A stretch of 64,000 bases of DNA, taken from contig NC_063436.1 in NCBI RefSeq assembly GCF_020379485.1, positions 28,890,423 through 28,954,422 on the forward strand, read 5' to 3'. Below are positions 24,170 to 36,960 of the stretch, in pieces. The position numbers and the translations under genes were made by a program. This DNA comes from Brassica napus. Lineage: Eukaryota > Streptophyta > Magnoliopsida > Brassicales > Brassicaceae. Position 1 is the first letter of the stretch. The number at the start of each line of letters is the position of its first letter. The notes under the pieces were generated by a model that saw nothing but the letters and a program-made list of their open reading frames with translations, ran no database searches and was not told the origin of the DNA.

Positions 24170-24447
24170 GAGCAACTCTATCAATGGTAGGAGTATGGGG
24201 TTTTCAAAAAGTGATGAGTTGCTAATTAAAACAAAAGTGATTGATGGGATAAATTATCAAAATTTATGGGTGGGTGTTAGAACCATATCAATCACTTTTG
24301 TTTTAATTAGCAACTAATCACTTTTTGAGAACTCTATACTATGAAATTTATCAGGTGGATATTAGAATTCCATCAATCACTTTTGGTTTAATTAACAACT
24401 AATCACTTTTTAAGAGTTCCATGCTCATACCATTGTTAAGGGTGTTC
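24170..24447. mobile_element. Tourist-like (PIF/Harbinger) MITE
   Basis: A 278-bp foldback with ends GAGCAACTCTATCAATGG and the inverse of GAACACCCTTAACAATGG, flanked by TAA on both sides (24167-24169, 24448-24450). The inner arms repeat AATCACTTTTTGAGAACTC-like sequence. Same TIR type as the larger element at 42191. Confidence 0.85.
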
Positions 24448-24450
24448 TAA

Positions 24451-25192
24451 TCTATCAGCCATGTGAAATCACTTGAAGTCAAAACGGTAGAATCGACGGA
24501 ATGATGAGTGGATTAGCTTCAATTTCGTGAGTCATGAGATATTATTACGAATCTACGACCGAGACGGCCCAAGATTTATATAAAGTAACGGGTAATAAAT
24601 AAGTATATAATAGGATAAGATATAATGATATGTTTGTCCCATTAAATTAACGGGAAGACTAATACGTGGCTTCTACTCTTCCAAGGACCAAATTAAAAAC
24701 ATTCCCCCTCCTTAATTACTTAAATTTAGTCATATCGGAGAAGTTTGTAAAAAAGCTTAATTTCGACTTTACTATGAAACGATAAGCTTTGAGAAAATAT
24801 GTCATTGTAACACTAATTTGTATACGATATGTACTCATTCGTAGCCGAACAAACAAAGCCACGTGAAACATGTTGAAAACAAGTTTCTAGAACAGAACGT
24901 TATAATAAAAAGAAAGAAAAATCAACTATCATTCTTGCTTTCATTATAATTTAAGAAAAATATCACTGTAATTAATATGTATATATATAATCGTACATAT
25001 GATATATATGAATTGGTGTACTGAAATATGTGAATATTTATGCCATCAGCATTATTCTCAAATAAATAATAAATAACTATAACAATATGAGAGAAATACA
25101 AAATCGTTTCTCATTTGAGAAATCGAAAATTGATGCACATGTCATTTAATAAGCAGTAGATGATTTTTTTTTTAAATTGTCATTTTTACGAT
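24451..25192. other. AT-rich spacer
   Basis: No gene. A short sequence CGTAGCCGAACAAACAAA with following GTGAAACATGTTGAAAACAAG (about 24840) recurs diverged near 25706. Confidence 0.4.
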
Positions 25193-25619
25193 TGATAAGT
25201 TTCTTGGGCTTCCAACTTAAAACTAATTGGCAATTAGTAGATTGGACTAAGTCCCTTATATATTACTCAAGTTCCTTTTATATTTCCGATGTGGGATCTT
25301 TTTTCCAATATCCTCCTTCGAAATAATGGTGCATATAACCATTAATCTCGCAGAATCCATCTACCCCCTCCGAAATCATGCTTTTATTTTCTAGCGATCT
25401 CGGCGGAACTGAGCCTTCTATGGGCCATCAGCTAATGAGATGATCGGGCCACTATCCGGGCCGGATTAATGGGTCAGGGTATTGGACCGGCTCTGATACC
25501 ATGATAAGTTTTTTGGGCTTCCAACTTAAAATCAATTGGCAATTAGTGGATTGACCCAAATTCCTTATATATTACTCAAGTTCCTTTTATATTTCCGATG
25601 TGAGATTTTTTCTCCAATA
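25193..25619 (-). mobile_element. TRIM retrotransposon (minus strand)
   Basis: Two direct repeats of 118 bases (25193-25310 and 25502-25619) flank about 190 bases with no coding capacity. Directly inside the right repeat, on the minus strand, is TGGTATCAGAGCC (25501-25489), complementary to the 3' end of initiator methionine tRNA and thus a primer-binding site. A purine stretch (GAAGGAGGA on the minus strand) lies before the other repeat. A 5-bp target duplication is plausible (ACGAT/ACAAT, one mismatch). The two LTRs differ at several sites, so the insertion is not new. It needs proteins from elsewhere to move. Confidence 0.9.
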
Positions 25620-26145
25620 ACAATGACTACCATTTTTAATTATTAAAATAATGATTTGAGAGATCCATTTAAGTTTTATCTAATGTGGATAGTTCTTACA
25701 ATGGTCGTAGCCGAACAAACAAATAGTGTAAAACATGTTTAAAACAAGGTTTAGCACAGGAAATTAATAGTACAATGAAAAAACAAGCTTCTTCCTAAAG
25801 GATAGGGATGCGAGTTTCAGCAACTGCAAGGGAGTAAACAACCGGCTTTTGTCCTTGCTTAGTCCAAGGAGACTATAAACTTAATTAGGCCAAGAACTTC
25901 TTGAATTTCAAAATTAAAAAATAAAGGAAAATTTGGAAAATACCTTAGAAAAAGAATTTATTTTGAAAACTACACTATTTTTTAATTTCTTTGAAAACTA
26001 ATAAATAGTATATTTTTGAAATTATCATTAATTAATAAATATTGTATTTTTCAAATTATCCCAAACAATAATCTCTTTTTTTATTCTATTTTCGCAATCA
26101 TTGTTAAGGGACACTGGAGAAGTGGGATGTCTCATATGAGGTGCG
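25620..26145. other. AT-rich spacer before the LINE
   Basis: No gene. It ends at the LINE target duplication AAGCTTCTCACGTT (26146-26159). The apparent in-frame extension of LINE ORF2 from 26016 is host flank. Confidence 0.5.
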
Positions 26146-26159
26146 AAGCTTCTCACGTT

Positions 26160-29100
26160 GGTTGTCTCATTCGCAAATATAATCCTTCTTTTGGTTGCCT
26201 CGTTGAGACTCATGTACAGCAGATTAATGCGGTCTCTACGATAAATAACATCTTGCCTGGTTGGGTTTCTGAGGAGAACTATGAGTTTTCTGATCTTGGG
26301 AAGCTCTGGGTCGTCTGGAAGCCTTCAGTGCAGATGAAAATAATATCTAAGTCCCTCCAAATGATCACCTGTCTTGTCAAACTGCCATTTCAGTCGTGTG
26401 AGTTCGGAGTGTCTTTTGTCTACGGTTCAAATTGCAGAAAAGAACGAAGACTATTATGGGGCAAGCTTGAAACCACTTCTTGCTTACCTCAGCTTTGCGG
26501 TCTTCCTTGGATTGTTACGGGTGATTTCAACGAGATCATCTCACCCTCAGAACACTCCCGCGCTGATCAATCAACCTCATCAAGGGGTATGCGAGACTTC
26601 AGGGAATGCCTTCAAAGGTGCTCTCTTTCTGATCTCCAGTTCAGTGGTACTACTTTTACCTGGTCCAACTCATCAGTCTCCAAGAAGCTTGATCGTGTCC
26701 TTTGTAATGAAAAGTGGTTGGAACGGTCTCCTGAATCTATTGTAGTCTTTGGGGAACCAGGAATGTCTGATCACAGTCCTTGTTGTGTTTTCCTTGATCA
26801 ATTGAAATCCCTACAGAAGCGGTCCTTCAGATTCTTTGCCCACTTGAACCTGCACCCTGATTTTGCAGAGCTTATCAAAACAACTTGGAACTCTTTGTCG
26901 TTTCATGGTTCAAAGCAGCTTTGTGTGTCTAAGAAGCTAAAGCACCTGAAGCCTCTTATTCGTTCATTCCATAAAGAAAACTACTCGGATTTGGAGAAAC
27001 GAGTCCAAGAAGCTTTTGATCACCTCACCCGATGCCAGCACCTGTCTCTAACTCACCCAAGCTCTACGACCTATGAAGCGGAGCGGGAAGCACATTCAAA
27101 ATGGTTTGAGTTAGCTCGAGCTGAAGACAAATTCCTCAGACAACGCTCTCGGATCCAATGGACAGTGGATGGAGACGCAAACACAACCTTCTATCACCGA
27201 GTTATAAGGGTCAGACAGAATCAAAACCACATCCACTTCCTCATTGATGATGATGACACGGTGATTGATACTCTTGATGGAGTTAAGCAGCATGATGTAG
27301 CATATTTCAAACGGCTGCTTGGTGGTTCTAACGTGCCAACAACCTCCACGCCAGAGGACATTGCTTCTCTCATGCAAATTAAATGCTCTCAGGATGCTAT
27401 CACTGCTCTATCGACTCCCTTCACTGACATGGACATCCAAGATGCTTTCATGTCTCTTCCAAGGAATAAATCCCCTGGCCCGGATGGTTACCCTGCTGAG
27501 TTCTTCATCGGACATTGGAAAGCTGTTGGCCGAGACATGATAGGTGCAGTCAGAGAATTTTTGAACACAGGGGAGCTTTTACAGCAATGGAATGCGACTC
27601 TTATCACTTTGGTCCCTAAGAAGGTCAATGCAAATAAGATTACTGAGTTCAGACCTATCTCTTGCTGCAATACAGTCTACAAAGTGGCCTCAAAGCTCCT
27701 TGCCAACAGACTGAAGGTACACTTGTCGGCCCTAATCTCGAGCTCCCAGTCGGCTTTTGTTCCAGGTCGTCTGCTAGTTGAGAATGTTCTTCTAGTCACA
27801 GAACTTGTCTCGGGTTACAACTGGAAAAAAATCTCAAAGCGTTGCATGCTAAAGGTTGATCTCCAAAAAGCATTTGATACCCTTGATTGGGACTTCATTC
27901 TCCATACCCTGGAAGCACTTGATTTCCCTCCAGTTTTCAGAAACCTTATCAAGAAATGCCTGACAACTACTCAATTCTCAGTGGCTATAAACGGCGAGTC
28001 TTGTGGCTACTTCAAAGGAACAAGGGGTCTCCGCCAAGGTGATCCACTCTCTCCTTACCTATTTGTCCTTGCTTTGGAAGTATTCTCTCAGCAACTAAAA
28101 CAGAAGTACTTAGATGGATCTATTGGGTACCATCCAAACACGGCTGTTCTCCAGGTCATACATCTCTCCTTTGCTGATGATCTAATGATTTTCACTGATG
28201 GAACATCCCGCTCTGTACAATGTATCGCTGACACCATGGAGGAATTTGCTTTATGGTCGGGTCTGAGAATGAATAGGGCAAAGACTGAACTTTTCACCGC
28301 TGGTCTGAACGATGCAGAGACTCTTGACATCTCTAGGCTTGGATTCAACATGGGTTCAATGCCAATCCGGTATCTTGGGCTGCCATTGATGTATAGGAAG
28401 CTGAGGATAACAGATTACAGATCTCTGGTGGAAAAGATCTCTTCAAACTTCAACTGCTGGTCTGCTAAGGCGCTTTCTTTTGCTGGCAGGAGACAGCTCC
28501 TATCCTCTGTCATCTATGGATCAATAAACTTTTGGACGTCTGCTTTCATTCTACCTAAAGGATGCATAAAGAAAATTGAAAGTATGTGCTCTAAATTCTT
28601 ATGGGGTGGAACTGAAACGAAGAAATGCATTGCTAAAGTTTCGTGGCAAACAGTTTGTCTCCCTAAGCGTGAAGGTGGCCTGGGCTTAAGAGACATCAGT
28701 CTTTGGAATAAAACTCTGTGCTTAAAGCTGATCTGGAAACTATTCTCTAAAAATGACTCCCTTTGGGCTAGCTGGGTGAAAGAATACCGGATGAAGGGAG
28801 AGAACCTCTGGTCCCTTGATGCAGATAAAACCACATCCTCGACTTGGAAAGCGTTACTATCGTTGAGGGGCCTAGCAGCTCAATTCATCAGAGCTAAAAT
28901 TGGGAATGGTCAGCGGATAAGCTTTTGGTTTGATCACTGGACTCCTTTAGGTCCTCTCATCCATAGATTTGGTGACTTGGGGCCAAGGGAACTATCTACC
29001 TCTATCTCCGCTACCGTCTCTGAAACTTGTACTCAATCTGGCTGGCTTCTTCGTGGTGCTCGATCCCCAGCAGCAGAGGAGCTACAGACTCATTTCACAA

Positions 29101-29726
29101 CTATCCCGCTTCCTGCTCTCTCCCCAACAGAGGACTCCTATGCCTGGGAAATTGAAGGAACCGAGCTAAACTCTTTCTCTACTCGTAAGACTTGGAGCGT
29201 GGTTCGAAATAGGGAAGAGGAGAAAGATTGGACTCGAAATATCTGGTTCAAGGGTCATGTTCCCCGTCAGGCTTTCACGGCGTGGGTAGCTCACCAAGAT
29301 CGCCTCCCTACCAGGGCAAGATTGATAAGGTGGGGCTTGAATATATCACCTTCTTGCTGTCTCTGTAACAGGGTGGATGAAACCAGAACACATTTATTCC
29401 TGCAATGTGAAATCAGTGAGGAAATTTGGGGCTTGGTTCTGAGAAGACTTGGGTATTCTCATCGCGCATTCCACACTTGGATAGCTTTTGCAGAATGGAC
29501 AGCACTGAACGACTCTGTCACCAGTAGAACCCTTAAGAGGCTGGTCTCACAAGCTACAATCTCAAGCATCTGGACTGAGAGGAATAAGCGCCTTCATGAC
29601 TCAGAATCCCGAACTCCAGCAGCTATTTTCAAGGTGATTGATCGCTTCATCAGAGATACCCTCCTAGGAAAAAGGAAGCTCAAACGCTTTCAGCCTCTGA
29701 TGCAGCTTTGGTTACGATATGAGTAG
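26160..29726 (+). CDS. LINE ORF2: endonuclease and reverse transcriptase, N-terminally truncated
   Basis: About 1,188 open codons encode, in order, an APE-type endonuclease missing its first strand (LWVVWKP, GDFNEI, SDHSPC visible), a reverse transcriptase, and a zf-RVT region (GHVPRQAFTAWVAHQ, then CCLCN and HLFLQC). The RT shows RNKSPGPDG, KVDLQKAFDT, GLRQGDPLSPYLF and the catalytic SFADDLMIF. The protein copies element RNA at nicked DNA. Its own start codon is lost; an in-frame ATG at 26016 in host flank would add 48 unrelated residues. The missing endonuclease N-terminus makes self-mobilisation unlikely, though the RT domain looks intact. There is no functional link to neighbours. Confidence 0.93.
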   Translation, partial: GCLIRKYNPSFGCLVETHVQQINAVSTINNILPGWVSEENYEFSDLGKLWVVWKPSVQMKIISKSLQMITCLVKLPFQSCEFGVSFVYGSNCRKERRLLWGKLETTSCLPQLCGLPWIVTGDFNEIISPSEHSRADQSTSSRGMRDFRECLQRCSLSDLQFSGTTFTWSNSSVSKKLDRVLCNEKWLERSPESIVVFGEPGMSDHSPCCVFLDQLKSLQKRSFRFFAHLNLHPDFAELIKTTWNSLSFHGSKQLCVSKKLKHLKPLIRSFHKENYSDLEKRVQEAFDHLTRCQHLSLTHPSSTTYEAEREAHSKWFELARAEDKFLRQRSRIQWTVDGDANTTFYHRVIRVRQNQNHIHFLIDDDDTVIDTLDGVKQHDVAYFKRLLGGSNVPTTSTPEDIASLMQIKCSQDAITALSTPFTDMDIQDAFMSLPRNKSPGPDGYPAEFFIGHWKAVGRDMIGAVREFLNTGELLQQWNATLITLVPKKVNANKITEFRPISCCNTVYKVASKLLANRLKVHLSALISSSQSAFVPGRLLVENVLLVTELVSGYNWKKISKRCMLKVDLQKAFDTLDWDFILHTLEALDFPPVFRNLIKKCLTTTQFSVAINGESCGYFKGTRGLRQGDPLSPYLFVLALEVFSQQLKQKYLDGSIGYHPNTAVLQVIHLSFADDLMIFTDGTSRSVQCIADTMEEFALWSGLRMNRAKTELFTAGLNDAETLDISRLGFNMGSMPIRYLGLPLMYRKLRITDYRSLVEKISSNFNCWSAKALSFAGRRQLLSSVIYGSINFWTSAFILPKGCIKKIESMCSKFLWGGTETKKCIAKVSWQTVCLPKREGGLGLRDISLWNKTLCLKLIWKLFSKNDSLWASWVKEYRMKGENLWSLDADKTTSSTWKALLSLRGLAAQFIRAKIGNGQRISFWFDHWTPLGPLIHRFGDLGPRELSTSISATVSETCTQSGWLLRGARSPAAEELQTHFTTIPLPALSPTEDSYAWEIEGTELNSFSTRKTWSVVRNREEEKDWTRNIWFKGHVPRQAFTAWVAHQDRLPTRARLIRWGLNISPSCCLCNRVDETRTHLFLQCEISEEIWGLVLRRLGYSHRAFHTWIAFAEWTALNDSVTSRTLKRLVSQATISSIWTERNKRLHDSESRTPAAIFKVIDRFIRDTLLGKRKLKRFQPLMQLWLRYE

Positions 29727-29874
29727 AACACTTGATCTCTTTATTGTCAACTTAGCCTTGTTTATTTTTTGCCTTGACTAACTTGACCTAGTTTAAACCC
29801 CTTTTGTATAGTTACAAACTCTTCTCATATTAATATGAAATTCACATTTTGGCAAAAAAAAAAAAAGAAAAAAA
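26160..29874 (+). mobile_element. Young 5'-truncated L1-type LINE
   Basis: A perfect 14-base target duplication AAGCTTCTCACGTT (26146-26159 and 29875-29888) brackets a body that ends in an A-rich tail (29854-29874). The element lacks ORF1 and the first about 35 residues of the endonuclease, but the remaining ORF2 frame is unbroken. The perfect duplication and open frame indicate a recent insertion. Unlike the LINE at 16660 it has no RNase H domain, so it is a different L1 lineage. Confidence 0.95.
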
Positions 29875-29888
29875 AAGCTTCTCACGTT

Positions 29889-30439
29889 AATGGAAGCGAA
29901 TAAAAGGTTGACTTTGGGTCATTTGCTCGCTTCTTAGTTGGTAAATTGTGTTAGAATATCCTGCGTTGAAAAATAGGGACGATTTCAATTCATGTAAAAA
30001 ACGTTTTTCATATAATTGCCAGTTCATTTTTGGACTCATGATTACTCCCAAGTTAAATTAAGTGAAATATTTTCAACCTCGATCATTTTTGGACTCATGA
30101 TTTACTCACAATTTGATCTTAGTTTGTTGATCTGCAGCATCTGCTATAGTTTTGTTTTGCAATATTACATAGTATCATCTGAGATAAACGATAAGCATGT
30201 ACTCAAACGTATGCTTAAAAGTCAACGACATTACACATTTGCATGACGTAGACTAAATATTAATAAAGGCTTTCAGGGTACAATCAATCATGCAATGCAT
30301 ATGACCTATAAATTATATATTGCCTAGTTGAGTTATTGCTTCCATGTGGAAACTTTTGTTCGTGATCAAAGGCTTCAGACCTTATAACTCCTTTTCTATA
30401 GTTTTCATATTGTGAATTTTAATATGATTGCATGATAGC
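29889..30439. other. Start of WAT1 duplication unit A, non-coding
   Basis: AT-rich. The phrase GCGTTGAAAAATAGGGACG (about 29963) and the following sequence match the region from about 34110, marking the left part of the WAT1 tandem duplication. Confidence 0.55.
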
Positions 30440-31055
30440 AGGGCCGTGCTAGTCCTTCTAGGAGCCTGAGGCAATTTTTCAAAACATGATTTTATATATT
30501 TTTTAAATAATAATAGTAATATAATTTCAGTGATAAAATATCAAAGATAAAAAACTAATAGTGAAATAACATTTAGAACAACAAGGATATAACATTTAAA
30601 ACTTCTAATTTATTTGCTCATTTTTCTTATAAATTATATTAATATTTATTTATGAAAGCATTTTTAATTTTCTTGGATTCAAATATTTTGTATATATATA
30701 ATAAGAAAACAAAATCAAAATCTAGCATGTTAGTCATCAAAACTCACACCACTAAATATGAAAAACAAATAATTATAAAATGGAAGTAAAATAATATTTT
30801 GTGGAACTAAATTTGAAAAATGAAAATAATTTGGATCTTTATAATTTGAATAAGTAAAATAAGTAAATAAATATTTTCTTTTTATAATATCTACAAAAAT
30901 CTAAACAATAAGTTTGGTTTTGAGCTAAGTAGAAAAAAAAAACACAAATATAAATATCTTTCAACCATTAGGCAAAGAATTGTTTATGAAGATTTGGGAT
31001 CCCAAATTTTATAAATTATGTGGTTGCCTAAGGCTCGTGCCTCTTTATATTGGAG
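30440..31055. mobile_element. hAT-like non-autonomous element (approximate borders)
   Basis: The left end CAGGGCCGTGCTAG has the CAGGGCCG terminus of many plant hAT MITEs. The right part, with CCTAAGGCTCGTGCCTC near 31027, is a degenerate counterpart. TTGCATGA/TTGCATGT flank the segment (about 30429 and 31063) as a possible target duplication. The interior is AT-rich and non-coding. The related unit B near 34250 lacks most of this sequence. Confidence 0.5.
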
Positions 31056-31641
31056 AAGTCGTTGCATGTGGGAAGGTTGGATCTTAATTTAGTCTGTATA
31101 TTAGAGAAGTCGATGGTAATACATCTAATAAATATTTAGTTTTAATTTTAATTCCTAAACATTTATAGAAATCAAACAATGTATTCGAATTTAAGATCAG
31201 GTTGAAATTCATCCTCCGTACCGGTTAACTTTACATATATTTGTTTACCAAAAAAAACTTTACATTTTTTTTTTGCTTCAATTTATTTAGGAGAAACATA
31301 AATACATGAGGTCGTAGGTCAAATTGAACAGATATTAATGTCGTGTTTCAGTAAATTCACGAAGGTTGAGCAGAATAATTATTTATTTATCTTCTAAATA
31401 ATTGAACGGCCAGTTGGAAGCAGGTATTTGCGACTATAAAGATTGTATTTACATACAATACACCCAAAAAAAGATTGTATTCACACGTTATCTTAGTTCA
31501 CATTCTATATCCGTGCGAAGCAGAAATAAGTGGCTGCATTTGACACGAAATTAGCAAAGATATACTTTTAAAAAGTGACTCATTCGTCTACAGTAATGAA
31601 TATATAAAAATAAAACCTTGTTTTTAGCAGGAGAATAAAAA
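31056..31641. repeat. WAT1 upstream region, unit A (matches about 34555-34925)
   Basis: Shared with the region upstream of the second WAT1 gene: GAGAAGTCG-GGTAATACA, CAATGTATT-GA, TTAAGATCAGGT, AATGTCGT-TTCAGT and ATCTTCTAAATAAT-GAACGG. The gene duplication therefore includes at least about 1 kb of promoter. Confidence 0.75.
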
Positions 31642-31651
31642 AAATCAAATT

Positions 31652-31869
31652 GGTAAACGGCTTGCGGCTCCAAGTACGGCCTCGGGTTACTCGCACTGGC
31701 TATCAGGGAATTTACATGCGGACTTGCTCTGGCGCCCGAGACCGAAGACCGTTGCCTGGCAACCCACCCTCGGGTGTGCGTCAGCGCTGCTAAAGGGTTC
31801 GGTCTTTAGTCTGGACCACTACGGTAGAGTCAGACACTCGGTTATCAAAAAGAAACGAAAAAACAAAAA
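31652..31869 (+). mobile_element. GC-rich retroposed sequence of unknown family
   Basis: About 218 bases, strikingly GC-rich for this region, end in an A-rich tail and are flanked by AAATCAAATT (31642-31651 and 31870-31879). The paralogous site upstream of the second WAT1 gene (about 35122-35145) runs on without this insert. It therefore behaves as a retroposed element inserted after the gene duplication. It has no clear tRNA-type promoter and no protein homology that I recognise; it could be a SINE or a LINE 3' end. Confidence 0.65.
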
Positions 31870-32021
31870 AAATCAAATTAGCAAAAAGTTTCTTTTTTAC
31901 CAAACATGTACATATAAATATGAGAAAGGTTTGTAAATGTTACACAATTGTTAGCTAGCTGGGGTTGCCTTTGGCAAAAATAATATTACTATACTACTAG
32001 CTACTATTAATAACGTAAACA

Positions 32022-32028
32022 TATAAAG
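32022..32028 (+). promoter_or_regulatory. TATA element of WAT1-type gene 1
   Basis: TATAAAG lies 57 bases before the ATG at 32085, followed by a purine-rich leader. It suits a short 5'UTR. The paralogue has the weaker TATAACG at 35183-35189. Confidence 0.45.
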
Positions 32029-32084
32029 AGGGGAGAGCGAGAGAGAGAAATAGAGCGCACGATAGAAAGAGAGAAAGATAGAAG

Positions 32085-33733
32085 ATGGGGAATGTAGAGG
32101 AGTACAAGCCGGTGATAGCCATGTTGGGGCTGCAACTGTGTTATGCAGGAGTGACTCTTACCTCAGAAGCTACTTTGGTTAATGGACTAAGCCCTCGGGT
32201 TTTTATCCTATATAGGCAAGCCTTTGCAACCATTTTCATCTTCCCATTTATCCTCTTCTCAAGGTACTTAAAGTCATATATCCCTCTCTGTGAATATATG
32301 TATATAAATTTGTGACTAGTTCTTGCTAATTCCTATATATGTGTGTGTTATTGTAGGGGAAGATCGAAGATATCTAATTTGGATCGAAGAAGCTTTTCTT
32401 TAATATTCATGGCCTCGCTTATAGGGTAAGTGTATACGTACACATAAGAGATTTGTTTGTGCTTTATTTCTTTAGACCTCTAAGTTGATGAATCTTGGAC
32501 TATTTTTCCTTGTTGTTGTTGCAGCATTACCCTGTATCAAAATCTGTATTTTGAAGGTATTTACTTAGCTTCATCGTCAATGGGAAGTGCCATGTGTAAC
32601 ATGATCCCTGCATTCACCTTCGTAGTCTCATTTCTCGCCGGGTATATACATAATATTACATTTATGCATCTCTCTTTATATGCAAATATTGGGAAAATTC
32701 AGGTGTAACCAATTACTGCTGATCCTCAGATATGAAAAGGTGAATTTCCGGAATATCAGAGGCTTAGCGAAGATATTAGGGACGGTCATATGTGTAGTAG
32801 GAGCCGTCTCCATGGCTCTGATTCGTGGACCAAAGATTCTCAACTCGGAATTTTCTTTACCGATAGCGAAATCGTTACTAGGAGATATCAAGGACCAGAA
32901 CTTATGGCTGCTTGGTTGTTTATTGGTGTTCGTTAGCACTCTTTGCTGGTCTTTTTCGCTCATTGTTCAGGTAAACTTCATTAAACATGAACGATAATTA
33001 CTTCTTTTTTTTTGGTAACGTTTCTTGCTTTACAAGAAAGTTAAACTTTGTTACAACAATACCCTAGGTTCCAATCTCTGCCTATTACCCAGACCACCTC
33101 TCTTTATCAGCGTGGCTGTGTTTATTCAGCACGATACAATGTGCAATCATCACTTTCTTTCTCGAGAAAGACCCAAAGGCGTGGATTCTCCATTCTTACT
33201 CCGAGTTAGCGACGTGTCTCTACGCTGTAAGCACATAAATAACTCAGTTGAATTTTTGCTTTTTTTAAGCAGACATAAACCCTAATTTTTAAAATATGAT
33301 TGTTAGGGAGTTGTGACGTCAGCGCTTTCTACTACGGTCCAAGCTTGGGTAATATCTCAAAGAGGCCCTTTGTTCTCAGCAATGTTTAGTCCTCTCGCTA
33401 CAGTCATTGTCACAATCTTGGCTTCTATGTTCCTTAAAGAAGAGATGTACACCGGAAGGTAAAATTTAAACTTTCCTTAATATAATATTGCTGCAATTCA
33501 TAAACATTATATTTATTATATCTGTTTGATTCCTTTTTCTTAGTTTAATCGGAGGATTATTTGTGATCATGGGACTTTACATGGTGCTCTGGGGTAAAGC
33601 AAAAGATGTTGATGTCATGATAATTCAAGAACAGATAGACGATAGTAAGAACTCAGAAGTGAAGATTCAAATCGAGGATTCTTCAGACACTGAAAAGTGT
33701 AACAAAGATCTGAAGAAACCCCTTCTATCCTAA
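32085..33733 (+). CDS. WAT1-related (UMAMIT / nodulin MtN21-type) EamA transporter, gene 1
   Basis: A predicted 368-residue membrane transporter of the plant drug/metabolite superfamily; UMAMIT members move amino acids or auxin across plasma or vacuolar membranes. Seven exons: 32085-32263, 32357-32425, 32525-32641, 32730-32970, 33068-33226, 33307-33458 and 33544-33733. All introns are GT-AG and phases agree. The protein starts [20 protein letters not shown] and has two EamA repeats with about ten hydrophobic helices. Family signatures include PRVFILYRQAFATIF, WLCLFSTIQCA and GPLFSAMFSPLATV, and it ends in a hydrophilic tail closing LKKPLLS. The substrate cannot be told from sequence. A tandem paralogue is at 35309. 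I cannot name the Arabidopsis orthologue with certainty. Confidence 0.94.
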
Positions 33734-34554
33734 CACAAATCAACAGCAGAAATCCAAACACAACAACAGTTAAACGAATTCAAGATCTCTTGCTTCTTCT
33801 GTTTCTTAAATTTTGAAATATATTTTTTGTAATAAACGTAAATGTAGTTATGAATAAATAATCTAAGTCTAGCTTCAATAATAACAAACTTTAGTGTGGT
33901 CCATCTCGTCCTACGATAAGCATTGGACTAACTCGTGAGCACTATCCCAAGACCACTTGTAGAAGAGCTGTCATGTTAAGAAGATCATATCTCTTGTACT
34001 AAGATCTAAGTTTAATTTAGCCTTGGAAAAAATATAATGAGTAAAATGGTGCCAGCTGATAGAAACGTTAGAAGATGCCATAATAATAATGGTGCCAACT
34101 TAGAACATTCTGTGTTGAAAAATAGGGACGCAGTTTATTTTGGGCTCCTGGTTAGTATTAAACTGATTGAAATATTATCAGTCTCGATCCTTTGTGTTAT
34201 TTAATTTGATCTTGTTTGTTGAGTTGCTATAGTTTTTTGCATATATAATAGACTCTCCATTTAAATTATTTATTGCTATTTAGTTAAAAGTTTTATAAAA
34301 TAAATTAGTAAGTCTTGTAACTTTTATTCTTTATCTACTTGCCTCTAATTATATTAATTAAAATAATAAATATTATATAATTTGATAGTTAATAAAAATT
34401 AGATTAAATATTTAACTGTTTTGGTTTATGGGATTTTTTAAACATCTAATTTGAAACACAGGGAATAGTTTTTATCATTGAGAAATATCTAAACATGTCA
34501 TCAAATATATGTTTGAAATTCGATGATATTGCATATTGTTAAGAAGCAGACTAA
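33734..34554. other. Spacer between the WAT1 genes
   Basis: 3' flank of gene 1, then unit B upstream sequence from about 34090. AT-rich and non-coding. Confidence 0.5.
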
Positions 34555-34925
34555 ATATAGAGAAGTCGTTGGTAATACACGTAATCATTATATAAGTTTT
34601 GAATTTGTATTTCCTAAACATAATCTTATTGCAATTAAACAATGTATTTGACTTTAAGATCAGGTAGAAATTCAAAATCCTCTATACCAAATTATATTAG
34701 TAACTTTACACATTTTTGTTTCAAATTAATTAGGAGAAACACAAATTCAGAGCTATATAAGGTAGGGAGGTAATAGGTATAACGGAATTCATATTAATGT
34801 CGTTCTTCAGTTAATTCACCAGATTTAACAAGACGAGGTTGGGAAGAATAATACTTCATTTGATCTTCTAAATAATCGAACGGACGGCCAGATATCTGCA
34901 ACGATAACAATTGTATTTAAATGTA
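34555..34925. repeat. WAT1 upstream region, unit B
   Basis: Diverged counterpart of 31075-31455, preceding the second gene. It lacks the hAT-like and GC-rich insertions of unit A. Confidence 0.75.
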
Positions 34926-35186
34926 ATCTTAGTTCATATTTAGATTCGTAGAAGCAGATATTATTCTTTGACAGTACTAAATAAGTGCCTGCATTTTGCA
35001 CGACTTTAACAATTGATCAAACAAAAATATAATTCACAAAAAGATAGTGATAACTCATGGACTCCTTCGTCGACGATAATGGATATATAAAATATGTCAT
35101 CGTTTCTAACAAGAGGATAAAGAATGAAACTGGCAAAAAACATATTAGTTTCTAAAATATACTACTGTTCACAACATAAACATATA

Positions 35187-36960
<1,774 letters not shown>

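Noticed and set aside
26016..26159. Native N-terminus of LINE ORF2
   Set aside because: It lies outside the element: the target duplication ends at 26159, so this is host flank read in frame by chance.
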